In this document: piece after piece, positions 10,677 to 22,775 of the stretch
Numbering within the stretch: the first letter of the stretch is position 1
Layout: the number at the start of each line of letters is the position of its first letter
Assembly: GCF_964204645.1 (NCBI RefSeq)
Contig: NC_134026.1
Coordinates: 10,179,450 to 10,243,449, forward strand
Reading direction: 5' to 3'
Length of the DNA stretch: 64,000 nt
Origin: Tubulanus polymorphus
Lineage: Eukaryota > Nemertea > Palaeonemertea > Tubulaniformes > Tubulanidae
Program-made: the position numbers and the translations under genes
The notes under the pieces: generated by a model
Told to the model about the DNA's origin: nothing
The model's database searches: none
The model's input: only the letters and a program-made list of their open reading frames with translations

Positions 10677-10983
10677 AATGAAACAATACCTATGGTATTT
10701 CTATATGAATTTCTTAATTCATCACAAATTGGTATGGTTCAGCAGACAACACAACTTTTTAACAATGCAGTATTTTTCATATATGACAACGTTTGAAGGA
10801 TATTACAGGAAATAAAACTATTTTCAGAAAATTCAATTGACAAAAAATTCCACAATACTTAAGAAAATAGTCTGGCCTATATTGTAATAGTCATCTTCAG
10901 GTTGTTTTAACATAATTAAATGAAATAATTGCACAATAATAAAATACTATTTAAGAACTATACCTAACTTTCAGTTTTTGGTG
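10677..10983. other. Gene-free stretch
   Basis: This is AT-rich sequence between the piggyBac terminus and the first recognisable BEL/Pao codons. Nothing specific is seen. Confidence 0.4.
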
Positions 10984-13900
10984 ATGAAAATACGCGCGAA
11001 AAATGTTTCGATCAGGTGAAGGTCAACTTAGCAACGACCGTACATGGGAACATCACAATATCTGCTCTGGTTGTACCTAACATTACAACACCTGTCAAGA
11101 ACATAATCAAACCACCGTTCGTGAATCTAACGTACTTGAAGGGGCTTAAGTTAGCTCATCCAATATCAAACCAAGATTCATTCCTAATATCGGTTTTGAT
11201 TGGGGTAGACTACTACTGGGAAATCGTGCAGAACCACGTCGTGCGAGGAAATGGACCCACAGCCGTGGCGTCTAAACTGGGCTATCTTCTGTCAGGGCCC
11301 TATCGGAATAATACTGCGCGAGGAGATGCGACGACTATACTGATCATGACAAAAAATGATCAATTTGAACGTGATCAACTCCAAAACTGTTGGGATCTAG
11401 AATCACTTGGAATTGAGGCACCAAATGATGATGACGTACCGCGACGACTATATGCGCAAGGAAGGGGACCATTACGTTGCCAAGTTACCGTGGAAATCAG
11501 AACACCCACCACTACCCACGAACAGCGAAATCGCGAAAAAGAGAACACGCTCTATGGCTAAACGTTTACCGCCAAATATGCCCGCATTTACGACCGCATA
11601 ATCGGCGAACAAGAAGCGCGGGAATTCATCGAACGCGTATACGACGATGACAATTCCTGTGGGCATTATATTCCACACCACGCCATCAAGAAAGATTCCA
11701 AAACTACGCCGATTCGAGTCGTTTATGACTGCAGCTGTCCGTCAAGCCACACCACGACCAGTCTCAATGACTGTTTGAAGACAGGTCCACCGCTGATCAA
11801 TGACCTTGCGCACCTACTGTTAAATTTTCGGTCTAATTCTGTAGCCTTATCCAGCGACATCGAGAAGGCGTTCCTACAAGTAGGATTAGACGAGACCGAC
11901 CGCGATTTCACCAAATTCAATTGGATTAGCGATATAAACAATCCAGACAGCGAATTGATTGTTTACCGATTCGAGTCCGTACTTTTCGGTGCGGCATGTT
12001 CACCATTTATTCTGAATTCCATCATCAAAGCTCATCTTGAACAACATCATTCGAACGTCGCACGTGATCTGCGAGATAAGATATACGTCGACAATGTAGT
12101 AACATGTGTAAACGACGTCAAAGAAGCGACCCAATATTCCGCCCAGGCAAATGACGTCATGAAATCTGCTGGTTTTAAGTTATGCGAATGGACCAGTAAT
12201 TGTATTGAAATTCGGCACCGAGCCGAATGCAACGGTATCCTGAATTCGAAATCGGTCGTCAATATTCTTGGCCTAACTTGAAAATAATATCTGACAAGTT
12301 AGGTTACAAGAAAAACACCACGTTAACCTCCGAAACCGATTCTATTCACCAAATGGGTAGTCGTCAGAAAGGTAGCCACGCTCTATGATCTGTTAGGCTA
12401 CTTAGCACCAGTACACATTAAATCGAAGATTCTCATCCAAGAACTTTGGAAGAATAACTTAGACTGGGACGATCAACTTAACGCTGATCTCTCGGAAAAG
12501 TGGCGTATTCTGTATTCGGACTTGTTGCGCATTAGGGATATCGAAGTAAATAGAGAATTCTTCAAGAACCGTTCTGTTGATGGCACCGAGCCATGCGAGT
12601 TACACTGTTTTGCGGACGCCAGTCCCCGAGCCTATGGCGCCGTTGTATACTTGAAACGTGGTGCAGAAACCAGCATCGTAATGGCAAAAAGCAGTCGCCC
12701 CGGTCAAGGAGCTTTCCCTGCCACGTTTGGGGCTCATGGCGGCCCTGCTTGGCTCCCGATTATCAAAATTCGTTAGTGTTTTGTGGAGCGATAGTGAAAT
12801 CGTTCTAAATTGGCTAAGGTCTGAAAGGAGAAGGCCGTGTTTCGTTGAGAACCGAATTCGGGAAATTTGTTCAAATTCTAATCGCATCGCTTCTGTCCCA
12901 CCGGGGACAACCCTGCGGATCTGTTAACCCGGGGAATCGAAACTGATCAGTTAATTGATTCTACGTTATGGTGGAATGGTCCACTATGGCTTAAACATGG
13001 AGACTGGCCTATCTCGCCATTGGAAACAACTAATGTATGCGCGCCAATAGATACCGAAAGCGAGGCCGAATTACATATCGAAAGTGCTAATAAAGTAACC
13101 ATGGAAACAGTCGGGATTAGTCAGATCATTGATATACAGCATTTCAGTTCACTAACCCAACTATTACGTCACACTGCACTCGTTGCGCGATTCGTATCAA
13201 ATGTAAAAAATTCGGAGTCGCAGAAACTCGACGAATTGTCCGCCGACGAAATTAAAGCCGCCGAAAACCTTTGGATACTCGAGATTCAAAGTGTTTGTTT
13301 TGGGGAGGAGCTAAATGCTTTAACCTCAAAACAGAATTGTAGCGACCGCCCCATCATTAAACAGCTGAAATTGTTTATTGATGATGATGGGGGTATTGAG
13401 ATGCGGCAGTAGGCTACACAACGCCCCACTGTCTGATAGCGCGAAATTTCCGATCTTATTACCGCGTAAACACCACTTCACTGACCTCCAGATTCTGTTT
13501 CACCACCGGAGCGCAAAACACGGTGGTTTAACGAGCACTGTGACCCGCATTCGACAATACTATTGGACTAGTCAGATCAGGTCAGCTGTCAATTCTGTAA
13601 TACGAAAATGTGATACATGTAAAATAACATGTGGGCGTAGCTATCCGTTACCGATCTCGCTCCCGTAACACGTGTTCAAAATGCGCCGCCCTTTACTGTT
13701 ACGGGCATTGATTTCACCGGAGAGTTACTAGTGAAAACCAGCGACGGTGGTATTGCTAAGAGATATATTTGCTTATTCACTTGTGCATCTACGCGTGCAG
13801 TGCACTTGGAGTTGGTAGATAACCTATATCCGTCTACCTTCATTCGTGCGTTTCGAAAGTTCTCTGCGCGTCGATCATTACCAAACATTGTCATAAGTGA

Positions 13901-14750
13901 AAACGCGACAACCTTCAACGCGGCAGTGTCCGAAATCAAATTGATCATGGAATCTCCGGATGTTCGTAAACATATGGCGAACTCCCGAGTCAAATGGGGA
14001 GTTTATTCCCAAACGCGCACACTGGTTTGGGGGCTTCTGATAACGCCTGATCGGAATGACAAAAATGTGCATAAAAAAAGTGTTAGGTCGTGCCTCCATT
14101 TACGACGATGAATTGCGAACCCTTCTATGTGAAGTCGAGGCAACCCTAAACGACTGACCGATCACTTACGTTTATAGCGATGTCAACGAACCTGCTCCAT
14201 TGACACCGTCCGAACTGATCTATGGTCGTCGCTTAACGACCTTACCGTACACTTATATCGATCTACAGGACCCCGATTTCGATAAACAGCCAACCGATCT
14301 CCAACACCGCCAGCAACACCTGTGCGATTTATTGCGCCAATTTCAAAATAGGTGGTCTTCCGAGTACTTGATTAGCCTGAAAGAACGTCACGAACTAACT
14401 GGATGATTGCATAATGTCATTAAACGTGGTGACGTTGTTTTAGTACACGATGACAAGAAACGTATTCTTTGGAAATTAGCATTAGTGGAAAATTTGCGTT
14501 ACGGTTTCAATGGTTTGGTTCGCGCAGCCGACATTAAAACGCAAAATGGCAGTACAAACAGACCATTAAACAAACTCTATCCGCTTGAAGTCACCGCTAA
14601 AGATATCGAATCGCTAGTACCGTCGCGTGACTCAACGAACCACGACATAAAAACCACTACGCGCCCGTCTCGGTCAGCAGCGAAAACTGCTCGAGATAAC
14701 ATTAACGTTGGACTAGTATACTTAAATAATTTGCATTGCGTAATTTTAAT
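10984..14750 (+). pseudogene. BEL/Pao retrotransposon pol, degenerate
   Basis: Domains appear in the BEL/Pao order through several frames. The protease region ends with LIGVDYYWEIV and LGYLLSGP (11160-11320). The RT follows (11590-12280) with SSDIEKAFLQVGLDETD and IYVDNVVTC, where the usual YVDD has become YVDN. An RNase H-like block contains HCFADASPRAYGAVVYL (12600). The integrase zinc-binding segment has paired His and CDTC (13490-13630), and the integrase core has GIDFTGELLVK (13710) and SENATTF, where SDN is usual. The C-terminal BEL/Pao domain contains RGDVVLVHDD and LYPLEV (14420-14600). Frame breaks occur near 11570, 12285, 12775, 13400, 13670, 13995 and 14400. Nothing here can work unaided. 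Confidence 0.9.
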
Positions 14751-15077
14751 GTTCAATACTGTTTATTATTCTCAATCGATCTGAATATTATGTCAATATA
14801 CGTTCTATGTGCCGTTACACTTTGTAGGCCGGGTGGTGGTCATCATACCTTGATTGCTTGTATTACTCATAAACTCATAGACTTCACAGACTAGAATTAT
14901 GTTTTTAATCTTTAGATACTAGAATTTTACTCATATTTTAATATTTCTCTTACCGGGTGTATTTAACCATTTCAAAAATGAATATTTCATGAGATAATTG
15001 CCATGAGATGTAACGTCTAAAAATTGTAGTTTTTAATTATTCTCACTTGCTTGTATGTTAATTTCCCGCCCCAGGAG

Positions 15078-15236
15078 TGTTGGCAACGCTGAGGTACACA
15101 TCTGTTTGCGGTTTCAGCTATAGTACTGAATGACCATTTGTCCTATTTAGCTATTTAGAATGTACTCTTGTTTATGCGTCAGTGTCTTGTGAAATAAAGT
15201 TCAGTGCAGCATATAGCGTCAGATAAGAAACACGTC
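15078..15236 (+). repeat. Possible 3' LTR end of the BEL/Pao element
   Basis: The sequence begins TGTTGGCAACGCTGAGGT and contains an AATAAA signal (15193) followed by GTTCAGTGCAGC, as LTRs often do. No 5' partner was found in the window, so the call rests on position and composition only. Confidence 0.3.
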
Positions 15237-15285
15237 TTCTCCCTCCCTCCCTCCATCTCTCTCTCTCCCTCTCTCTCTCTCTAGT
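15237..15285. repeat. CT-rich microsatellite
   Basis: This is a pyrimidine run built of CCCT and CTCT units on the + strand. Confidence 0.9.
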
Positions 15286-15439
15286 TATTGGTGAACTAGG
15301 CATATACCCTGTATTAATTAAAGCTCTTGTACATAGTAGTAAATATTGGTTCACTGTTTGTGAATCTAGCACATCTACATTAGTGAGACAGGCATACATA
15401 GAATGCTTATCCTTGATGCACCAACAAATATATAGCTGT

Positions 15440-16290
15440 AACTGGGCATCTTTCCTAACTGGGCATCTTTCCTAAAAGATTTATGCTTCAAATTTAATCT
15501 TGATGAAACCTGGTATAATCAGGGCAGCCAATCTACATCTAAATCAATCAAATCTTTAAAAAATATGTTACAATCTGGATTCGCATCCAATTGGTTAGTA
15601 ATTCTACAATCCAACGAATTAGGTGGTAATGTCTCTAAACTCAGAATTTATAAAACTTTTAAAAAAACCTTCTCTTTTGAAAGATACCTCTTATTTATAA
15701 AGAGATTTTCTCGGCTCAGCGTAAGTGCTCATAAGCTCCAAATTGAAAAGGACAGATACAGCAAACCTTTTGTACCTGCAGGAAAAACGAATTTGTAGAT
15801 TATGCAATAATAACTGCATCGAAGATGAAAAACATTTTATACTATACTGTCAACTCTATAACAATGAAAGACAATCTCTCTTAGATAGCCTTCAAAATTT
15901 TATTGCAATCGAAAATCTTTCTGATGATGAATTATTCTCATTTTTTACTTTCTTACAACAATGATTCGGAAGTTTGTAATTTAATCTCTGACTATGTTTG
16001 TGCTATTACTGACGTCAGAAATAAGAAAATCCGTGAATAGATCCGTTATCGTCAATAGGTGCTGCCCTCTCTACTTTAAATACCAAACCATGCTAGTTCT
16101 TTCCTCTGCTGTAACTCCTGTAAATATGTTATATTGTCTATTTAAATTTTATCATGTAATTCTTGTGGATTTTATTCTGTGAATTTCCCTGTTTATTTTT
16201 TTTTCCTGTACCTTTATTGCTTTTTATGCTTATATGTTTTATTGTAAAACCTTCCCTAAGTGGCAATAAAGAAAGAATTAAATTGAATCA
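15440..16290 (+). pseudogene. LINE polymerase C-terminal region and 3' tail
   Basis: Two overlapping frames (15565-15798 and 15725-15964) together give KTFKKTFSFERYLLFI, then LQIEKDRYSKPFVPAGK, then the zinc-finger-like CRLCNNNCIEDEKHFILYC. That C-x2-C ... E-D-E-x-H-F-x3-C pattern is typical of the C-terminus of a large LINE-type polymerase group in marine invertebrates. A one-base shift near 15790 breaks the frame. The 3' end has AATAAAGAAAG near 16265, compatible with a LINE tail. Confidence 0.65.
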
Positions 16291-17105
16291 TCTCACGCTG
16301 ACATCACCACAGGGGATTACCTGAGACTGCTGAGCATCGCCACTACGTATATTTTGGTTTGCCGTAGCAAGAAAAAACGTCTTAAAAGTATTCGAAATGA
16401 AAACAAATATACCTAAGGTCATTAGATTATCATTTATTACATCTTAATGGATTGATTCAAGGGAAAAAACAAAATTGTTCAGTTGCTGACAATGCAATCG
16501 ACTCTTGTCGTGCACTTAGTATTAGAAATATCAAAATCATCAGTGTTGCAAACTAAACACAAGATAGCCGGACTCTAACGATTGCTAACGTAAGGGCATA
16601 ACAAATGACACGTTCAATTGATGACACTTAATGCCATGATGAGTTCTCGCAGCGTTGATCAAAACACGGATCTTGGACGTGTGGTGTTATCACTGCAGAA
16701 AATAGTGGATGCACGCCACATGCCGTGGTGCGCTGATATTATTTCGGTGTTTAAATTATGTTTTTTTTCAAACAAAATAAAATTTATTCATCAAAATGCC
16801 TCGTGTTTTGTGGAATAGGCCTATGTAATTAAACTTCGACTTTGTCATCAATATTTTTTGCGACTGTGATTGAAGCTCCCGTACTCAGTAAATTCGAGTG
16901 ATATAATCGGGGCGAAAATCTCAGCTGGCCAATAAATTTACGTTGGTTTTTACATAAAGAGTAGCGACCGTCTGAAACTGCAAAGAATGATCTGGCCTTA
17001 TCCAAATTCAAAAAGTCTTCACTGCGTAGTGTCCAAAGCATTCCCCAGTCTCTCAGCATAGGCCTAAGCGCTGAATATCGCGCACGAGGCGTTAGACGAG
17101 ATCTG
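16291..17105. other. Gene-free stretch
   Basis: A minus-strand frame of 108 codons (16829-17155) resembles no family I know and overlaps the possible BEL/Pao gag on the other strand. Nothing else was recognised. Confidence 0.35.
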
Positions 17106-17475
17106 ACGACGAAACCCATCAAAAAAGCTACTCGAAAAAGCAACGCAAGTAACACAGACGATCAATTCGCAAGACGCGCCTGACGATCAAGACGACGATC
17201 TACTCGACCTCCAAGCAGCAGTCAACAGTTTAAACATGAAAGTGACAGAAATTACAGAGCTCGATCACCTCATCATTTCACATATCGCAACAGCTGATGG
17301 CTGTTTTAGAAGAATCCGAAGATTTCATTCACAAAACTCGCGCACGAATCTTGAAATTCGAGGCTATCTTACATAAGAGAAATATTGCCGCGAACACAGC
17401 TACACAACGAACAGAAAGACCCGCGAAAAACGAACACTTATACACACTTGCCGAAACTAGAGCCGCGTTCACACG
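17106..17475 (+). pseudogene. Possible BEL/Pao gag fragment
   Basis: Two frames read DDQDDDLLDLQAAVNSLNMK followed by VTEITELDHLI, then LEESEDFIHKTRARILKFEA. Helical Leu/Glu-rich sequence with an L-x-E-L-D core is reminiscent of the N-terminal gag region of BEL/Pao elements. There is no catalytic motif to confirm it. Confidence 0.35.
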
Positions 17476-17589
17476 ACAACTAGTTAGACCGGTCTAAATG
17501 GGTCCGTACCTGGTCTGGTCCAAATTTAGACCGGACCAAATTTTGATGAGCGTTCACATGGCGATATTCTCTCTGATTTAATGCAGCAA

Positions 17590-17950
17590 AACCATCATGT
17601 TATATCATGTTAGGCTATATCATGTTATATCATGTTATATTGACTTCAAATACGTAATCTCGGTAAGCAATAAAATTTCATTGAATTTGTTTGATCGACG
17701 ATCTCAACTCGGTAAAGTTATTAGTTATTTTTCTACAAAAATATCTGACAAAATATGTAAAATATGACTCCAGCAGGCATTTATCACTGATATAATATGA
17801 TTTCAAGTGTTGAAATCGATAAGTAATAAATAAATATGTTATATTTCATGTCATATCGGTTGATCTCAGTTCATCTCGGTAAAATAGTCATCTCGGTTGA
17901 TCTCGGTAAAATACATCATCTCGGTAATAAGGATGACCGCTCGGTAATAT
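17590..17950. repeat. Short AT-rich tandem repeats
   Basis: ATCATGTTAT repeats at 17595-17640, and degenerate copies of GATCTCGGTAAAATA occur at about 17865-17950. Both are short local tandem arrays. Confidence 0.6.
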
Positions 17951-18810
17951 TAAGGACCGAACACAAATTTGACAAATACACTATCACTATCAGAAACCCC
18001 AGGCTAAAACAACGTACCGCGATTTTACAAGAATTGGCCCAATGCCAACTTCATTTTGCTGAAAAAGGTAAACCAAAAAGCTACACTACAGATACACTTA
18101 CCAGACACTTTGGCAACGCGGCGCTTGCTAACGTGTGTAGAACTACATGTATCGCGTATCGGACGACGATCTCTGTACCAAAAAATGCACCGTACATCGG
18201 CAGTGTTAACAGCGACATGTAAGGCAATAGAAGAAAACCCGCCGAAGCAGCAGTCGCTAGACCGCATAACGTTCCCAAACACATTCTTCTGTTATCTGAC
18301 GAGCTTTCCAATTTCGTATAATGTGCGCATTTTATGATTCCATTCAATAAAATAAATCAAATTAAACATTCTCCACGCGTCCTTGAATTCGAGCAATTCA
18401 ATTATTTTTTATTGACGAGTGACAACGCAATTTGGTCAAATCAACAATCGGGCCCACCCCTATGTACCAGCCTGTATACCGGATTAGATTTTAGATTTCA
18501 GCGCGAAGGCCGGTCTTGACGCTGCGACCTCATCATCGGTGCATCAAAGTAACTTTTTACACCCGTAAATGTATGTTTTTGTCGTTTAAGTTGTATCATC
18601 TCACGATTCACTACTACTTTCTACTAATATTAATATTAGTTTTAGTTACCTAATGATATCGTTGGACGGGTAAGCTTTTTATAATCGGATGTGATCAATT
18701 TGTGAAAATATCCGATCGTGAAACTAAACCACAGTCAGGCTACATCGTACCACATCGTACTGACTAACGATTCACGTGCTCACTCCTCAAGTCAAAGTTA
18801 TTATTTCTTT
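17951..18810. other. Gene-free stretch
   Basis: Several overlapping short frames lie on both strands, none with a recognisable motif. No supported gene. Confidence 0.35.
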
Positions 18811-18945
18811 TAAATCGCCACAGGGACCTGACAAAAAAAAATTTTTTCGCTCATTTTTGGTAGGGCCTAGTACATCTACATCTACATTGGTTACTGCATC
18901 GGTCCGCGTGCGCGCGTATAGATGATGCAGGGGCGGGTGGCGCGA

Positions 18946-19735
18946 CTAGGTGATGGGTACTGAGGCAGCGGAGCACATTTCTTTGATCGTCTCCTGGCTG
19001 CTAGCGTTCCACTCAACAACTGTTCTTGGGAAAAAGGAGTTGCGGTATTCCTCGGTTGACGTCCTAAACTGCGAAAGTTTGAAGTCGTTCCGCCTTCTGG
19101 TTTTCCCTAGTCCTGTTGTTATGTAGTGGTCTTTAGGGATCGCTGTCTCCTGATTCAAGATTTTCTGCATCATCGAGATGCGACAATGTCTACGTCGGTC
19201 TGCTAATTGGGGCCAGTCCAGGTGCTCCAACATGGTCGAAACACTGCTGGTGCGTTTGTAGTCGGGCATCACGAATCTGGCTGCGCGACGCTGCACTTTC
19301 TCGAGGGCGTCCACGTCTTTCACTAAGTGCGGGTCCCACACTGAGCCGGCGTACTCAAGTTTGGACCTGACAAGCGACTTGTACGCGGTGGCTTTCAACT
19401 GACGTGGGGCGTATTTCAAATTCCGCATTAGGAAGCCCAGTGTCCTTGAGGCTGAGGCCACCGCAGAATTTATATGGAGGTCCCACTTCATGTTACTGGA
19501 GAGCGTGATGCCGAGGTACGTGATGGAAGTAACCGATTTCAGTATGTGATCACCCATGCTGTACATATAGATGAGCGGAGATGTTATCCGTGACACGGTT
19601 AGGATGTAGCACTTTGTTGTGTTAAATCGCATCCCCAAGTGTTGGCCCACTGTTGCAAGGATTCCAAGTCCTGTTGGAGGGCATGCTGATCTCGTATAGA
19701 GCGGATGGCACGATACATTAAACAGTCGTCTGCGA
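18946..19735 (-). pseudogene. LINE reverse transcriptase, C-terminal half
   Basis: Read on the minus strand, the fragment starts at the catalytic FADDCLMYR (about 19735-19700). It continues through LQQWANTWG and, after a one-base frame break at about 19640, through MRFNTTKCYIL, ITYLGITLSSNMKWDLHI, YKSLVRSKLEYAGSVWDP and LEKVQRRAARFV to a stop at 18946. These are the consecutive blocks after the YADD box of CR1/L2/Jockey-type LINE polymerases. It is truncated exactly at the palindrome, just upstream of FADD. Confidence 0.85.
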
Positions 19736-20101
19736 AGTACATACCTGATAAAGGTCTTAGTAGGACCAGAAAGGACAGGCAGTCGACCTTAAACATCATT
19801 TTTAATCCACTTTAAACTGTATTGAAGGATATCCAAAATGTCTTCATTGAAAGGGGTTCATGAGAGAAAAGAGACTCCCTGATTTGAAAGTTTAACAATA
19901 TGTCTCCATGCCTACCAACTGAAGTTTGGTACGTAGGCATGGAAACATATTGTTAAACTTTCAAATCATGGAGTCACTTCTCTTCAATTAACCCCTTTCA
20001 GTGAAGACTTTGGATATCCTTCAATACAGTTTCAAATGGATTAAAAAATGATGATTTAGGTCGACTGCCAGTCCTACTAAGACATTTATCAGGTATGTAC
20101 T
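19736..20101. repeat. 366-bp palindrome (long inverted repeat)
   Basis: The two arms, AGTACATACCTGATAAA... from 19736 and its reverse complement ending at 20101, pair over about 170 bp each with few mismatches. They meet at a short centre near 19920 (CCATGCCTACCAACT opposite a matching inverse). The RNA or single strand would form a long hairpin. Confidence 0.8.
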
Positions 20102-20252
20102 ACCAAAAATGAGCAAGCTAGGCCACCCGGAATGCTCTCAAGTCAGGTTGAAATAGACATTAGGTACTATATATATATTTTAAATCTATTTTTATATATA
20201 GCCTAGGATACTGGGGTCAAAATTTTGTTTGTCAGGTCCCTGTGAAAATCGC

Positions 20253-20482
20253 TACTAGTCCTAGAGTTTTCATCAGATCAATTCCAAATTTGGTATGAAT
20301 GTTCTATGGACCACCGCCTATGAAGTTACACAGCCAATTTTTTTGATTCGTCCACCAGGGACACCCTGGGGGAGGAATTTCCATTTCTTCAAATTGCTAT
20401 TAGTCCTACAATTTTAATCAGATCAAGTCTAAATTTGGTATGAATGTTCTATGGACCAATACCTACAGTACAGTACAGTACT
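20253..20482 (+). repeat. Tandem duplication of about 142 bp
   Basis: TTTGGTATGAATGTTCTATG occurs at about 20288 and again at about 20430, each preceded by a similar AGTCCTA...ATCAGATCAA segment. A third remnant (GGGACACC...TTCTTCAAAT) lies at about 21190-21240, after repeat R3. R3 therefore appears to have inserted into this array. Confidence 0.6.
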
Positions 20483-21189
20483 GGACGTATCGGCCCCACT
20501 CTGCGCGGTTGCGCCACCGCGCAGGATTTACGCGAAGCAGCAAACACAAACATGGCCACTCTCTCAATTTTCAATGATAGAAATCGTGTGTACATTTCAA
20601 TTATTTCGGCTGTTAGGGTTTTAAGGCACAATATAAGTTGATGATGTGATATGGCGGTGTTAATTAATGATAATTCCGCAGTGAAGCTAGTCACGAACGG
20701 TGCCGATTGAGTGTACAGCTGCCAAAAACACTGAAATGTGCGTAGTTGCGTAACTATTTGCAGTGAATTGCAGACGAAACATGAAGCCTTAACGGCCGTT
20801 TAAAAAAAAATTATACCAATCGCAAATAAAATAGAAATTGTAAAATAAAAATTGTAAAATATTGTAAAATAAAAATGAGATAGAACCTAAGCTAAAATTC
20901 TGGCCATTTCTAAAATGTTATTACTAATTTTTAGTCAGTGCCGAACGTTTAGTTTTCCAACAATAATGAGGGGTGGTAGGTAGTCATGCAATTCAAGTCA
21001 TCATTTATTACACGTTACTTCCGTGTTGTTGAAAATATCGCGAGTCCTGGACCAAACCCCATTGAACAATGTGATCTGTGTGCTGGCCACAAATGCACAC
21101 AGATCACACTACACTACCCATTACACACTCCAGTACCCACAGCTTTCATATATCCATCCAAATATTTAGAGTGTCTTTCTTCCTGGATT
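20483..21189 (+). repeat. Dispersed repeat R3, copy A
   Basis: It runs from GACGTATCGGCCCCACTC to TTTCTTCCTGGAT and is about 95 percent identical by eye to 31230-31897 on the same strand. It carries a perfect 13-bp hairpin (GTGATCTGTGTGC at 21071-21083 with its inverse at 21095-21107). Small frames inside do not resemble known proteins. Class unknown; it may be a solo LTR or a non-autonomous element. Confidence 0.75.
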
Positions 21190-21825
21190 TAGCCAAAAAG
21201 GGACACCCCTAGGTATGCAGCTTCTATTTCTTCAAATCACACAGCGGAGCTATATGAGCCGATAGGCTCCTTGTTTAGCCTTAGGTCGTCTTGGCTTTGA
21301 ACCCTGAAAATCTGGACAGTTTGTATGGAACTTAGAATACTTTCTCATCTCCCGATAGGCCTACAGCTAGATTTGATTTCAGCTTCAACAACAAAAATAT
21401 AAATATGACATCTGAGATGCTTTTGATGTAACGAAACCTTTTAATGTATTAGGAGGCTTATAATTTATAATGGTTATGTGTATTTCATTTCAAAATCTAT
21501 TATGCCTACTTAAAATGTGTGACGTATTTACCTTCTCTTCTTTGTATAAACAACTGTTTGTCATTTAAAATCTAATTACCTTATACTTTTATAACATGCA
21601 TTTCCTTTTATGTCAAGTATAAGCTGATAGAGCACCTTACTAAACCAATGTATGGTCTAGTATGTTGGATATGATTAACTCCTTAATTCACTAACTTCTG
21701 CGCTGAATCTAACAGTGCCCATGGGCACCTTGTTTAAATTGGTACTAATATCTGAGTGACGAGTAATTAGGGCAGACTCAGCTATGTGGCGTTTAGTGTA
21801 ATTGCTGAATTGAACCCAAATTCAA
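21190..21825. other. Gene-free stretch
   Basis: AT-rich sequence with no recognised coding region or repeat beyond the array remnant at its start. Confidence 0.4.
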
Positions 21826-22775
21826 GTTCTCTGTTGAGGATTAAATTTCTCTCTCCCGCATAAAAAACCACACATTTTGGATTTCATTGAACGTATGGAA
21901 AGATCTCTGGCTAGTTTTCAATACAATTTTATATTCATGAATTTGGACACCATTTGGAATACCCTTCAAGGTCAATCTAATCAGTTTTTTCCTTGGAGAT
22001 GCTCTCCAGGAACTAAAATCGAATCCATCAAAACTATCCACATCTCCAAGGCTGATAAAGGCGGCAAAATTGTTATTCAAGATTCGATCAATTACAATTC
22101 TAAAATGTTTGCTATTCTCGGTGATTCTAATTTCTACAAATCCATCAAAAACCACCGTTTGAAAAAGATGCAATCAGCTTTTAGTTTAGGTTTAAAATAC
22201 ATCTCTAAGAAATTTCCTGATCATTCGGATTTCATCTCCAAATTCAACTCTCGGCTTCCAAATCTTCTTTATGCTTATGGTCTTCCTAAAATTCATAAAC
22301 CCAATTCACCTTTAAGACCCATCACTTCTAATATCAATTCATCATATCGGCTCTCCAAATAGGCCTATCTGGCTAAAGTACTCTCCCCGGCTTTGGGTAC
22401 TTTTTCTGATTCGGCACAGTATGGATCTTTTAGACAAACTCGAAAATCTCGAACCTAATGGCCAAAAATTAATATCTTTCGATGCTGTATCCTTTATAAA
22501 TATACCATTGGAGCCAACTCTCAATTTCTTGAGAAAAAAACTCCCGGACACCAATCTTGATCTCCCGATTCCTTTAGATTGCTTACTTGAACTTTTGGAG
22601 CTCTGTACAACCAATCTATACTTCCAACTCCAAGACAAATTCTATGAACAAATTTTAGGTTTCGCTATGGGTAACCCATTATCCCCCATTTTGGCTAATC
22701 TTTTCCTTGAACATTTTGAATGCGAAATTCTTCCAAATTATGCTGGCTCTAAACCTTACTTTTCCACAGATTAGA
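21826..22775 (+). pseudogene. Second Penelope-like element fragment (RT)
   Basis: Frame 21877-22362 has the N-terminal RT part missing from the 3958 copy: SKADKGGKIVIQDSINYN, YGLPKIHKPNSPLRPIT. After a stop at about 22360 the next frame (22421-22774) reads LISFDAVSFINIPLEP and GFAMGNPLSPILANLFLEHF. It ends before the YVDD block and has no GIY-YIG. The K-A-D-K-G-G and L-P-K-I-H-K boxes are hallmarks of Penelope-like RT. The fragment is broken and truncated at the 3' side. Confidence 0.85.

Larger units (their letters stand above)
18811..20252. mobile_element. Composite element with hAT-like ends, carrying a LINE fragment and a palindrome
   Basis: CACAGGGACCTGACAAA begins at 18819 and its inverse ends at 20244. 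Outside them lie near-identical 8-mers, TAAATCGC (18811-18818) and AAAATCGC (20245-20252), 7 of 8 matching. Inverted ends starting CA/CAGGG plus an 8-bp target duplication are hAT-like features. Inside are a minus-strand LINE fragment and a 366-bp palindrome, and no transposase, so the unit would be non-autonomous. Confidence 0.6.

Noticed and set aside
16829-17155. 108-codon minus-strand open frame
   Set aside because: No recognisable motif, and it overlaps possible BEL/Pao gag sequence on the other strand.
18081-18347. Overlapping open frames on both strands near 18.0-18.35 kb
   Set aside because: They overlap each other, are short and carry no family motif.
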